From: an uncultured Lachnospiraceae bacterium
Lineage (GTDB): Bacteria > Bacillota > Clostridia > Lachnospirales > Lachnospiraceae
DNA: 42,295 nucleotides
Assembly (NCBI GenBank): GCA_947179245.1
Contig: CAMXBD010000009.1
Location: 1 to 42,295, forward strand
Direction: 5' to 3'
The notes under the pieces are model-generated. The model had not been told where the DNA came from. It ran no database searches and worked only from the letters and a program-made list of their open reading frames with translations. Positions within the stretch are counted from its first letter, which is position 1; each line of letters starts with the position of its first letter. The position numbers were made by a program, and so were the translations under genes. Positions 25,189-33,607 of this stretch are shown in pieces.

Positions 25189-26634
25189 CTAACCGATCAG
25201 CCAGTCATACATCTCCTGATATTTCTTCGCTGATACATGCCATGAATAGTCTACTGCCATCGCTCTGTCAACAATCTTATTCCACTCACGCTTCTTGTCG
25301 TAGAATATATGCTCCGCATAGCGGATCGTGCCAAGCATTTCATGCGCATTATAATTAGTAAAGCTGAATCCGGTACCGGTTCCCTCATACTCGTTATACG
25401 GCTGTACAGTATCCTTCAATCCACCTGTCTCACGTACAATCGGCACTGTTCCGTAACGAAGAGACATCAGCTGGCTCAGACCGCATGGCTCAAACAAGGA
25501 AGGCATCAGGAACGCATCACTCGCCGCATAAATCTTATGGGACAATGCATCGGAATAATAAATATTAGCCGACACCTTACCGTGATACTTCCAGTCAAAA
25601 TGACGGAACATATTCTCGTACTGCTCTTCACCCGTTCCCAGAACGACAATCTGTACATTATCCTGACAGAGTTCATCCATGATATATGCAATCAGGTCAA
25701 AACCTTTCTGTCCGGTCAGACGCGATACAATACCGATCAACATCGTCCTGTCATCCTGATTTAATCCCAGCTCAGCCTGCAATGCACGTTTATTCTTAAT
25801 CTTCTCCTTACGGAAATTCACCGCATTGTAATGATTCTCAATATAATGATCTGTCTCCGGATTAAACTCATCATAGTCGATACCATTGACGATGCCGCGC
25901 AGGTCTCTTGCCCTTGCACATAAAAGTCCGTTCAATCCCTCGCCATAAAATGCTGTTTTGATCTCCTCAGCATATGTATCGCTGACAGTAGTAATTGCAT
26001 CCGCATATACCAGACCGCCTTTCAAAAGATTGGCATCCTTATATGCTTCCAATTTATCAGATGTGAAGAAGTAATCCGGAAGACCTGTAATCTCTTTAAC
26101 TTCTTTCACACTCCATTTGCCCTGAAACTTCAAGTTGTGAATGGTCATAACGGTTTTGATTCCTCTATAGAAATCACCGCCTTGGAATCTCTCTTTGAGA
26201 TATACCGGAATCAATCCGGTCTGCCAGTCATGACAGTGAATCAGATCCGGTCTGAAATCAATCACCGGCAGGATAGACAATGCCGCTTTACAGAAGAATG
26301 CATACTTCTCAATCTCGAATAAAGCATTGTCTCCGTACGGTCTGAAACCGCCAAAGAAAGACTCATTATCAATGAAGTAGTACTTCACTCCATCAACTTC
26401 GGCTTCCATAATGCCTACATACTCTTCTTTCCAATGAAAATCCATATAGAAATGAGTCTTATAAGTAAGTTTATCCTTCATCTCCTGCTTCATACAGGTA
26501 TATTTGGGAAGGATTACCCTGATGTCAAAATACTCCTTGTCTATACATTTCGGCAGAGACCCCACAACGTCTGCCAAACCGCCTGTTTTAATAAAAGGAA
26601 CTCCTTCTGACGCAACAAACAAAATATTTTTCAT
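25189..26634 (-). CDS. glgA: Glycogen (starch) synthase
   Basis: This 481-residue GT5 glucosyltransferase extends alpha-1,4-glucan chains from ADP-glucose. The substrate-binding KTGGLADVVGSLPK lies at about 17-30. The second Rossmann domain shows IGIVSRLTGQKGFDLI and the C-terminal FEPCGLSQLMSLRYGTVPIVRETGGL motif. The length is standard. The ATG follows GGAGG by six bases. No other glycogen genes are adjacent. It has its own promoter-like -10 and a good terminator, so it looks monocistronic, placed between the Spo0A-like gene and sporulation-type genes. Confidence 0.95.
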   Translation of the reverse strand: MKNILFVASEGVPFIKTGGLADVVGSLPKCIDKEYFDIRVILPKYTCMKQEMKDKLTYKTHFYMDFHWKEEYVGIMEAEVDGVKYYFIDNESFFGGFRPYGDNALFEIEKYAFFCKAALSILPVIDFRPDLIHCHDWQTGLIPVYLKERFQGGDFYRGIKTVMTIHNLKFQGKWSVKEVKEITGLPDYFFTSDKLEAYKDANLLKGGLVYADAITTVSDTYAEEIKTAFYGEGLNGLLCARARDLRGIVNGIDYDEFNPETDHYIENHYNAVNFRKEKIKNKRALQAELGLNQDDRTMLIGIVSRLTGQKGFDLIAYIMDELCQDNVQIVVLGTGEEQYENMFRHFDWKYHGKVSANIYYSDALSHKIYAASDAFLMPSLFEPCGLSQLMSLRYGTVPIVRETGGLKDTVQPYNEYEGTGTGFSFTNYNAHEMLGTIRYAEHIFYDKKREWNKIVDRAMAVDYSWHVSAKKYQEMYDWLIG

Positions 26635-26685
26635 GCTAACCCTCCAAGATATTGATTGTCCAATCTAGTCTAACTCATAGAACAT

Positions 26686-26691
26686 ATTATA
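26686..26691 (-). promoter_or_regulatory. Candidate -10 element of glgA
   Basis: A perfect TATAAT on the minus strand lies about 50 bases before the glgA start. The corresponding -35 region (TTTTAT at 17-base spacing) is poor, so an activator or alternative spacing may apply. The 26635-26741 gap contains nothing else that I recognise. Confidence 0.4.
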
Positions 26692-26741
26692 CAGCATTTT
26701 GATTGGCAATAAAAGGGTTATTTTTCAAAAAAATGAGCAGG

Positions 26742-27260
26742 TTAATTTCGGTATTGAAGACGTATCTTGTCCGCAATCAGTGCAATAAATTCCGAATTTG
26801 TGGGTTTACCCTTACCTGTGTTGATCGTGTATCCGAACAACGCATCTAATGTCTCCATTCTTCCTCTCGACCACGCCACCTCGATTGCATGTCTGATTGC
26901 ACGCTCCACGCGGCTCGGCGTTGTCTGATATTTCTTCGCTATGGTAGGATACAGTACTTTTGTGATGGAACCCAGCATCTCCACATCCTGTACAGACATC
27001 ATAATTGCCTCTCTCAGATACTGATAGCCTTTGATATGCGCAGGCACACCGATCTCATGTATCATATCCGTCACATCTTTTTCCAGATCGCGTGTCACAC
27101 TTGTCTGTATCATCGTATCAGCTATCTTCACATCTTCCTCTTTAGTTCCTGAGGGAACGGTTATCATGATCTGAAACTCCTTATTGGCGCTGATCAGGTT
27201 ATTCAGAATTCTGTAAAATTGTTCTTCATCTCTCGATGCTGTCACGTTTAATGTTTCCAT
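26742..27260 (-). CDS. Spo0A C-terminal-domain protein lacking a receiver domain
   Basis: This 172-residue protein's C-terminal two-thirds (about 58-172) match the Spo0A effector domain. Features include [52 protein letters not shown] (the helix that reads 0A boxes) and [19 protein letters not shown]. The first 57 residues replace the receiver with a short segment ([23 protein letters not shown]) lacking the Asp and Lys of a phosphorylation site. The ATG has GGAGGAG nearby, and an in-frame stop lies six codons upstream, so this is not a truncated view of a longer gene. It may act as a phosphorylation-independent paralogue of Spo0A. Confidence 0.88.
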   Translation of the reverse strand: METLNVTASRDEEQFYRILNNLISANKEFQIMITVPSGTKEEDVKIADTMIQTSVTRDLEKDVTDMIHEIGVPAHIKGYQYLREAIMMSVQDVEMLGSITKVLYPTIAKKYQTTPSRVERAIRHAIEVAWSRGRMETLDALFGYTINTGKGKPTNSEFIALIADKIRLQYRN

Positions 27261-27300
27261 AGTACTCCTCCATTTTTATTTTCCCTTATTACATTTTGTC

Positions 27301-27338
27301 TGTCGGCATATTGACGACTTCCGACATAAACTATTATA
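27301..27338 (-). promoter_or_regulatory. Candidate -10 and adjoining dyad of the Spo0A-like gene
   Basis: On the minus strand TATAAT (27338-27333) is followed at the expected start point by TGTCGG and, after 14 bases, CCGACA (27326-27301), a perfect 6-bp dyad. The half-sites resemble the TGTCGAA 0A box imperfectly, so autoregulation is conceivable. The -35 region is weak. Confidence 0.35.
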
Positions 27339-27391
27339 AACAATGAAAGTATGCTATGGAACCTTAAGGCATCGCACAAAATAAACCTATG

Positions 27392-27994
27392 CTATTCAGA
27401 CAGGTCAATCATTCTTGTCGCAATCCTTTCCGCAAGATGTTTATTATGCGTAACTGCAATAATTCCCATATTGCGCTTATCTGCTTCCTCCAAAACCACA
27501 TTCCAGATCTGTGCCTGCGTGATTACATCCAACATAGTGCTGATTTCATCACATATGAGATAGTCTGCTCCACTCATCAACGCTCTCGCCACACAGAATC
27601 TCTGCAGTTCTCCGCCGGACAGCTCCCGCGGAAATCTGTCAAGCCATGCCCGTTCGATTCCAAAGGCATCTAGCACATCCTCCCGAAGCTTTCCACTCTC
27701 TTCCAATACGCGTTTCAGTCTCCAGCGGGGATTGACCGCCTTTTCAGGGTGCTGGTAAATCAGTTGAACGGGACAGATCCCCTTTGCAGGCAGCGGCTTA
27801 TCATCCAGCAGGATTTCACCCTTCTCCGGTTTCAAATAACCTGCCAAAAGCAAAGCAAGCGTTGTCTTTCCGTAACCGCTTGGCGCAGATACTGCCAGAC
27901 GCTCTCCCCTATCAATCTTCAAAGTACAGTCTTCAAGAATCCATGGCTGCTTCCTGCCATATCGGAAATAAATATTCTTCGCTTCAAGCGCCAT
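27392..27994 (-). CDS. Nickel/peptide ABC importer ATPase, second subunit (NikE/OppF-like)
   Basis: This 200-residue ABC ATPase is shorter than the usual 250-330 residues because it lacks the C-terminal oligopeptide domain. Walker A reads APSGYGKTT, with Ala in place of the first Gly. The signature is LSGGELQRFCVARAL and Walker B is DYLICDEISTMLD, followed by VTHN at the H loop. The start overlaps the preceding ATPase gene by 11 bases, with an AGGTG site. It is the last gene of the lar-nik operon and should form the asymmetric ATPase pair with the gene before it. Confidence 0.85.
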   Translation of the reverse strand: MALEAKNIYFRYGRKQPWILEDCTLKIDRGERLAVSAPSGYGKTTLALLLAGYLKPEKGEILLDDKPLPAKGICPVQLIYQHPEKAVNPRWRLKRVLEESGKLREDVLDAFGIERAWLDRFPRELSGGELQRFCVARALMSGADYLICDEISTMLDVITQAQIWNVVLEEADKRNMGIIAVTHNKHLAERIATRMIDLSE

Positions 27995-28919
27995 AATAAC
28001 ACCTCACTTCGCCGCCCCTGATTTCACGCACCGGCGGTACGGCATCCATGCATTGTGCTGTTTTGTAAGGACAACGCGGCGCATACAAACAGCCTTTTGG
28101 CAGTGCCCCGGCGTAAGGCTGAAAACCACAGACAGGCTGGAATCCATTTTGCGGCAATGCTCTCCACAAAGCCTGAGAATAAGGGTGCCTCAACGCATCG
28201 GGACCTTTTTTGAAATCGGATGCCAAGGCTGTTTCTACGGTAGTTCCTGCGTAAAAAACAGCAACTCTGTCCGTAAACTCAAATGCCAGATCAAGATCAT
28301 GGGTTATCAGAATAACCGCTTTACCATCGTCTGCCATTTCACGAAACATCCTCAGCGCCTCAAGCGCCTGTTCAAGACTCATGCCGGGTGTCGGCTCGTC
28401 CGCAATCACAAGCTTGGCATCTGTGAGCAAAGCTGTAGATACCAAAGCACGCCTTGCCATACCGCCGGAAAGCTGAAACGGATAGAGCTGTTCCGTTTTA
28501 TCCGGAAGTCCCAATCGTTTAAAAATACTTTTCCGCTTGTCTGTCGGCAGCGGTTTACGATGTCCGTCCGCCTGTGCGCCTACCTTCATCAACGGATCAA
28601 GAAACGCAACTGACTGCGGTACAAGCGCTATATCCGTTCCCCGAAGCTGTTCCTGCCGTTCCTGCGTCAATTCCTGCCCCTTATAGTGCAGATGGCCATG
28701 TACTGTGGCATTACCGGGCAGAATACCTAAAATGGCAGAAGCCAGCAGACTTTTTCCCGAGCCGGAAGAACCAGCAACAGCAACAATCTCACCGGGATAT
28801 ACTGTCAGATACAGGTCGGAAATTACCTGAAGATCCGTTTGTTCCAAGCCGTGATCGTACATCCTGAAGGAGACGGACAGATCATGAATTTCCAATATAG
28901 TTTCATCTTTTTGTTTCAT
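27984..28919 (-). CDS. Nickel/peptide ABC importer ATPase, first subunit (NikD/OppD-like)
   Basis: This 311-residue ABC ATPase has Walker A GSSGSGKS at about 55-62, a Q loop in ALVPQSVAFLDP, signature LSGGMARRALVSTAL, Walker B LVIADEPTPGMS and an H loop in LITHDLD. The C-terminal oligopeptide-transporter domain shows the Cys pattern GCLYAPRCPYKTAQC. The gene begins 10 bases after the permease stop, behind AAGGAGA. The substrate class cannot be fixed from the ATPase, but the operon with larE, larB and larC points to nickel or a nickel chelate. Confidence 0.88.
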   Translation of the reverse strand: MKQKDETILEIHDLSVSFRMYDHGLEQTDLQVISDLYLTVYPGEIVAVAGSSGSGKSLLASAILGILPGNATVHGHLHYKGQELTQERQEQLRGTDIALVPQSVAFLDPLMKVGAQADGHRKPLPTDKRKSIFKRLGLPDKTEQLYPFQLSGGMARRALVSTALLTDAKLVIADEPTPGMSLEQALEALRMFREMADDGKAVILITHDLDLAFEFTDRVAVFYAGTTVETALASDFKKGPDALRHPYSQALWRALPQNGFQPVCGFQPYAGALPKGCLYAPRCPYKTAQCMDAVPPVREIRGGEVRCYYGA

Positions 28920-28929
28920 AATAGTCTCC

Positions 28930-29754
28930 TTAATCCTGTGCGCTGTAAGGATCCATGATCATCCGCAGGTTATCTCCCAATTTATCCACTAGCAGAACGA
29001 TCAGCACAAGTGTCAGTCCGGGCAGCACTGCAGACCACCACATACCCGTCTGGATATACCGCATACTTTCTGAAAGAATGATACCGATGGCAGGCTGTTC
29101 AGGCGGCAGTCCAAACCCCAAAAAGGAAACAGATGCTTCATGCAGAATCGCATGAGGAAACAATAAAATTAACCCTACAACAAATTGAGGTACCAAATGA
29201 GGCAGCAAATGATGCACCAATATCCATCCGCCGGATTTTCCAAGCTTACGGGATACCGCTACATATTGCTGAGAACGAAGCTGCAAAACTTCACCTCTGA
29301 TCAGACGTGCAAGACTGCACCAGTGTGTAGCAGCAATTCCAACAAGTAATCCTTTTAACCCCCGTCCCAGAGCAAAGGAAATAAGTATAACGAGAATCGT
29401 ATGCGGAACACCCATCACAACATCAATGAACCAGTTAATTAAGGCATCCACACACTTTGAACCGGTGGCAGCTGCAATTCCGACAAAAACAGCAATCACC
29501 GCGCTGATCATAGAAGCAGCAGTTCCTACCGTCATGCTGACAGCCATTCCTTTCAGGGTACGCAGAAACAAATCACGTCCCAGCGCATCGGTTCCGAAGG
29601 GATGTGCCAATGAGGGCGGCTGCTTTGCGCTCAGAAAACTACCCACCACAGCATCATCGGGAATTAACAGTCCGAAAGAGAATACAGCAATCAAAATAAT
29701 TGTCATAAAAGCAGTCAGGATAACAACCTGTGTACGGCGATTTAAGTTTCTCAT
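28930..29754 (-). CDS. Nickel/peptide ABC importer permease (NikC/DppC-like)
   Basis: This 274-residue membrane permease has an N-terminal helix (VVILTAFMTIILIAVFSFGLL) and the DppC/NikC opening AHPFGTDALGRDLFLRTLKG. The EAA-type loop includes AVSRKLGKSGGWILVHHLLPHLVPQ. The ending DKLGDNLRMIMDPYSAQD is typical for this subunit. The ATG overlaps the previous stop by four bases, with AGGAGG seven bases upstream. It pairs with the NikB-like permease as the heterodimeric channel. Confidence 0.9.
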   Translation of the reverse strand: MRNLNRRTQVVILTAFMTIILIAVFSFGLLIPDDAVVGSFLSAKQPPSLAHPFGTDALGRDLFLRTLKGMAVSMTVGTAASMISAVIAVFVGIAAATGSKCVDALINWFIDVVMGVPHTILVILISFALGRGLKGLLVGIAATHWCSLARLIRGEVLQLRSQQYVAVSRKLGKSGGWILVHHLLPHLVPQFVVGLILLFPHAILHEASVSFLGFGLPPEQPAIGIILSESMRYIQTGMWWSAVLPGLTLVLIVLLVDKLGDNLRMIMDPYSAQD

Positions 29755-30746
29755 CCGCCCACCTCCTGAATCTGCGGATCAATGATTCCGTAAAGCAGAT
29801 TTGCAATCATATTACCAATGGCGACAAATAACGCAGAAAACAAAGTCACGCCGAGAAGCAAAGGTACATCAGAATTTAATCCTGCAGCAGCTGCCGCACT
29901 GCCGAGTCCGGGATAGCTGAACACATTCTCCGCCATGACCGAACCGCCGAACAATTCCGCAAAAGATGCAAACTGTAACGTCAGCGCAGGAAGAAGAATG
30001 TTCCGTAGTCCGTGGCGGCGAAGAATTGTCCACTTCCTTTCGCCCCTCGCCCTCGCAAACAGAACATATTCGCTGTTCAGAACATCCACTAACTTCTGAC
30101 GGGTATGCAGTGCAATATTGGCAAAAGACATGAAGGCCAATGTAAAAGCCGGCAAAATCAAATGATGAAGTTTCTCCCAAACAGTTATGTCCTTATCAAG
30201 AACTCCAATGGGTCCGGAAAATCCGATTGGAAACCATTTCAGCCATACAGAAAATACCAGAAGAAAAACCAGTCCAAGCCAGAAGGTTGGAATAGAGCTG
30301 ATAATATAACATACTTTTTTCAAAATCTTATCCGGTAATCTGTCCTGATACATTCCCATGACACATCCGATAAAGAAACCGATCACACCTGACAGCACCC
30401 ATGCGCACAACATCAACGCAAGTGAATTTACAAACCGCTCCCCGATGATATCCGCAACAGGTCTCCTGTATATAGCTGATTCGCCCATATTACCCTTCAC
30501 AAGTTCTGACATCCAGCCAACATAACGTTCTACCAGCGGTTCATTCACACCCCAATATTCTTCGATTTGCGTTCGTTGTTCAGGAGAAACGGCAGTGCCA
30601 AGTCCCATAATATATTGCCGTACCGGATCAATCGGTGATACACTGACCAGTACAAATGTAATAACGCTTACCGCTAATAACAGAGTAATGATTCTGATGC
30701 CATATGTAGCGAAAATGTGAATTAACCGCCTAGTAGTCCTTTTCAT
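29751..30746 (-). CDS. Nickel/peptide ABC importer permease (NikB/DppB-like)
   Basis: This 331-residue permease starts at the ATG at 30746 (MKRTTRRLIHIFATYG), with GGGAGGAG seven bases upstream and four bases between the binding-protein stop and the start. An in-frame ATG at 30773 would overlap the previous gene by 23 bases and lacks a site. Landmarks are ISVSP-like VSVSPIDPVRQYIMG, then SSIPTFWLGLVFLLVFSVWLKWFPIG and the EAA loop EYVLFARARGERKWTILRRHGLRNILLPALT. The ending NLLYGIIDPQI is the classic DppB/NikB end. It forms the channel with the NikC-like subunit. Confidence 0.9.
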   Translation of the reverse strand: MKRTTRRLIHIFATYGIRIITLLLAVSVITFVLVSVSPIDPVRQYIMGLGTAVSPEQRTQIEEYWGVNEPLVERYVGWMSELVKGNMGESAIYRRPVADIIGERFVNSLALMLCAWVLSGVIGFFIGCVMGMYQDRLPDKILKKVCYIISSIPTFWLGLVFLLVFSVWLKWFPIGFSGPIGVLDKDITVWEKLHHLILPAFTLAFMSFANIALHTRQKLVDVLNSEYVLFARARGERKWTILRRHGLRNILLPALTLQFASFAELFGGSVMAENVFSYPGLGSAAAAAGLNSDVPLLLGVTLFSALFVAIGNMIANLLYGIIDPQIQEVGG

Positions 30747-30750
30747 GACA

Positions 30751-32337
30751 CTACTCCTCCCAAGTCCACTCATGCAGGTTCTGAATCAACGGCAAACCGT
30801 GGCCATGACCATGAACCGGCTGTTCTCCGATAGAAAGACCGTCCCGGACATAGGTGACATGATCCAGATTGACAATCCATACCCACGGACATTCACCCTG
30901 CATGGCAGTACCGGTAGTGCCATCCCACTGTACTTTCTGCCAGTTTGCATTGGCATCTTCTACCGTCAGGGCTTCCATAGCTGCATCAAGATAACCATCA
31001 GTCACATCATTCCTGTACCCTTCAGGATTATAGAAATCATCAAGAAGAGCCCCTTCGGAACGATACAAGTAATAAGTCTCGTTAGGAATCGCAGAACCCC
31101 AGCCCATCATAACAGCTTCGGAGAACATCCGCTGTGTAATTTCATCCCAGCTTGTACCTTCCACATTAATCTGGATACCGATTTCCTTTACCTGCTCTGC
31201 CGCTGCCATGGCAACAGCCTGACGCACCGAGTCTCCGGACGGATATACACAGGAAAACTCCGCTTTCAGACCATCTTTTTCAACGATCCCGTCCCCATCG
31301 ACATCAACCCATCCTGAATCTGCAAGCAGTTTCTTTGCATATTCCACATCAGTCTCTATTACCACCTCTGGATTGTTCCACGGCATACTATCGTTTTCAG
31401 AATAAGCAGGTCTGCCAAAACCGTTCAGTACAGCATCGGCAATCTGCTGTCGGTCGATTGCATAAGCAATCGCCTGACGGATTTCAAGATTACAGGTTAC
31501 ATCGTTTCCTATGGGTGCTCCATTTTCCGCAGTCTTACCCTCACTAGGCAACACAGGAAGAGTAAATCCACGATTATCCGCAGAAGTAATCGCTTCAACA
31601 TGATAACCATCCACCTTAGCCGTGCCGAGAGTCGCTGTAGAATATGCAACATCGACCTCTCCTGCCTGAACTGCTGCAAGCGCGGCATCCTCGGACATAA
31701 ACACAACCGTTACATTCTTAATTGCGGGAGTCCCGCCATAGTAGTCTTCATTAGCGGTAAAGACAATCTGTTCCTGTGCTTTCCATTCAACAAACTTATA
31801 AGGACCGGAGCCGATGGGATTCATGCCATAATCTTCACCGTAAGCGTGTCTGGGCACGATACCGACAGAAGCAATCGTGTTAAGGAAAATGGAGGTAGGC
31901 TTCGACAGCGTAACGACAACCGTTGTATCATCCTGTGCAACGGCGCTTTCCATATAGGTCAGGTCTACAGATCCTTGCGCCGCCTTGGCTGTTTCCAGCG
32001 TGAAAGCTACATCGGCAGCGGTAACTTTCCCGCCATCGGTGAATACGGCATCATCACGAACGGTAAATGTCCATGTCAGACCATCATCTGACAATTTGTA
32101 TCCGGTCGCCAGATCATTCTCAAAAGTCAGATCGGCAGTGTACTTTACCAGAGTGCTCTGGACAATAGGTGAATTGCCGTGTCCCCAGCCCTTAGTGGGA
32201 TCAAGTGTTTCAGGTTCCGAACCAATAGCTATGATCACACTGTCTTTAGTCGTTGCAATATCATGATTACCACAGGCGGTTATCATCAAAAGTATAGCTG
32301 CTATCAGAACTAATGTTGATATTCTCTTGATATTCAT
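30751..32337 (-). CDS. Nickel/peptide-binding lipoprotein (NikA/SBP family 5)
   Basis: This 528-residue extracellular binding protein has a lipoprotein signal peptide and lipobox ITAC (Cys22). The mature part opens with the SBP_5 pattern IAIGSEPETLDPTKGWGHGNSPIVQSTLVKY and contains GSGPYKFVEWKAQEQIVFTAN. The C-terminus holds a His/Gly cluster (VHGHGHGLPLI) just before NLHEWTWEE, which could contribute metal ligands. It is translationally coupled to larC by a four-base overlap, behind GGAGG. It most likely binds nickel or a nickel complex for import; a peptide substrate cannot be excluded from sequence alone. Confidence 0.87.
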   Translation of the reverse strand: MNIKRISTLVLIAAILLMITACGNHDIATTKDSVIIAIGSEPETLDPTKGWGHGNSPIVQSTLVKYTADLTFENDLATGYKLSDDGLTWTFTVRDDAVFTDGGKVTAADVAFTLETAKAAQGSVDLTYMESAVAQDDTTVVVTLSKPTSIFLNTIASVGIVPRHAYGEDYGMNPIGSGPYKFVEWKAQEQIVFTANEDYYGGTPAIKNVTVVFMSEDAALAAVQAGEVDVAYSTATLGTAKVDGYHVEAITSADNRGFTLPVLPSEGKTAENGAPIGNDVTCNLEIRQAIAYAIDRQQIADAVLNGFGRPAYSENDSMPWNNPEVVIETDVEYAKKLLADSGWVDVDGDGIVEKDGLKAEFSCVYPSGDSVRQAVAMAAAEQVKEIGIQINVEGTSWDEITQRMFSEAVMMGWGSAIPNETYYLYRSEGALLDDFYNPEGYRNDVTDGYLDAAMEALTVEDANANWQKVQWDGTTGTAMQGECPWVWIVNLDHVTYVRDGLSIGEQPVHGHGHGLPLIQNLHEWTWEE

Positions 32338-33605
32338 TTGAGTTCCTCCACAAGCGAAGCCGCTTCTGAGATGCTTATACCCTTCTCTCTCGCAATACGC
32401 GAAAGATCATCATATTCGTATTTTCTGCGCGTGGCACCATAGCCGGACGAAACCTTGAAACGAACTGCACCGTAAGGTGTCTCAATCGTTTCGATATGGC
32501 GTTCAAGCACATAACGCCGGAGCGTGCTTTCCCGAATACCAATAGTTGTTGTATACTTGAAAACTATTTGAATCATAGCTTCCTTATCCGCCCTACGGCA
32601 CATGATACGGATGAGAATGCCGGGGCGGGACTTTTTCATGCCAATCGACACTGTATACACGTCAAGGGCTCCTGCAGCAAAAAGACGTTCTGTGGCAAAA
32701 CCGATCTCTTCACCGGTCATATCATCCACATTACAGCTCAGCTCACAAACCTCATCTCCTGCTTGCTCTGTTTCACCCAGCATCGCTCTGACACAATTTA
32801 CTTCTTCAAAGTCCTTCTTTCCCATACCATAGCCGATTGCCTGTATTTTCATAACAGGCATACTGTCAAATCTGGCTGCAAAATGTTTCAGCAAAGCCGC
32901 ACCGGTAGGCGTACACAGTTCACCCCTGACACTTCCGCCATAAATGGGCACGTCCTTGAGAATATGAGCCGTCGCAGGCGCCGGAACAGGAAGAATGCCA
33001 TGTGCGCATCTGACCTGACCGCTGCCGACATGGATAGGTGAAACAACGACTTCGTCCGGCGACAGGCGGCCAATCAGCATACAGACCGCCGTGATATCAG
33101 CAATCGCATCCATGGTTCCTACTTCATGGAAGTGTATCTCAGTCATCGGAACACCGTGCACATGGCTTTCCGCTTCTGCGATCAGCCTGTACACTGCCAT
33201 CACATCATCCTGCACTTTCTGCGATAAAGAAAGATGTCCTCTAATGATGTGCTCAATATCATGCAGACTGCTATGGTGGTGATGCGCGTGGTGATGCGCG
33301 TGGTCATTCTCATGACTATGATCGTCATGGAAATGATCGTGTTCATGGTTCACGTGACAATGTTCGTGCCCGTGTTCATGATGATGGTCATTGCTTTCTT
33401 CTTCCTCACCATTTACCGTTACAGTCATATGTGTTCCCGTAATACCGCATTTTACAGACGGCTCTTTCGTGAACTGCACGCCGGGAATACTAAGGTCGTT
33501 CAGCTCTTTTACAAATTCATTGGGATCAGGCAACAGTTCCAGTAATGCCGCTGTCAGCATATCGCCTGCCGCACCCATTCCACAGTCCAAATATAATGTC
33601 CGCAC
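32334..33605 (-). CDS. larC: Nickel-pincer nucleotide biosynthesis nickel insertase LarC
   Basis: This 423-residue protein inserts nickel into pyridinium-3,5-bisthiocarboxylic acid mononucleotide in a CTP-dependent reaction, giving the NPN cofactor. It opens MRTLYLDCGMGAAGDMLTAALL, the LarC/DUF111 signature, and contains EIHFHEVGTMDAIADI and ELCTPTGAALL. Residues 74-111 contain 21 histidines, a probable nickel store. Both LarC halves are in one uninterrupted frame, unlike Lactiplantibacillus plantarum, where a programmed frameshift joins larC1 and larC2. The start is GTG, with AAGGAGG seven bases upstream, two bases after larB. Confidence 0.95.
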   Translation of the reverse strand: MRTLYLDCGMGAAGDMLTAALLELLPDPNEFVKELNDLSIPGVQFTKEPSVKCGITGTHMTVTVNGEEEESNDHHHEHGHEHCHVNHEHDHFHDDHSHENDHAHHHAHHHHSSLHDIEHIIRGHLSLSQKVQDDVMAVYRLIAEAESHVHGVPMTEIHFHEVGTMDAIADITAVCMLIGRLSPDEVVVSPIHVGSGQVRCAHGILPVPAPATAHILKDVPIYGGSVRGELCTPTGAALLKHFAARFDSMPVMKIQAIGYGMGKKDFEEVNCVRAMLGETEQAGDEVCELSCNVDDMTGEEIGFATERLFAAGALDVYTVSIGMKKSRPGILIRIMCRRADKEAMIQIVFKYTTTIGIRESTLRRYVLERHIETIETPYGAVRFKVSSGYGATRRKYEYDDLSRIAREKGISISEAASLVEELK

Positions 33606-33607
33606 TC

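Noticed and set aside
28053-28613. Plus-strand 186-codon open frame
   Set aside because: Antisense to the NikD-like ATPase, whose motifs are complete. The composition looks random.
32496-33041. Plus-strand 181-codon open frame
   Set aside because: It is entirely antisense to larC, with no recognisable domain, and the protein is Cys/His-rich in a random manner.
33234-33545. Plus-strand 103-codon frame rich in Met/Val/Ile that looks like a membrane protein
   Set aside because: It is the complement of the His-rich loop of larC: GTG/ATG-rich codons arise because His codons are CAC/CAT. There is no ribosome site, and it lies inside a certain gene.
32334-33605. Programmed frameshift in larC as in Lactiplantibacillus
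   Set aside because: Both halves of LarC are in one continuous frame; no frameshift is needed here.
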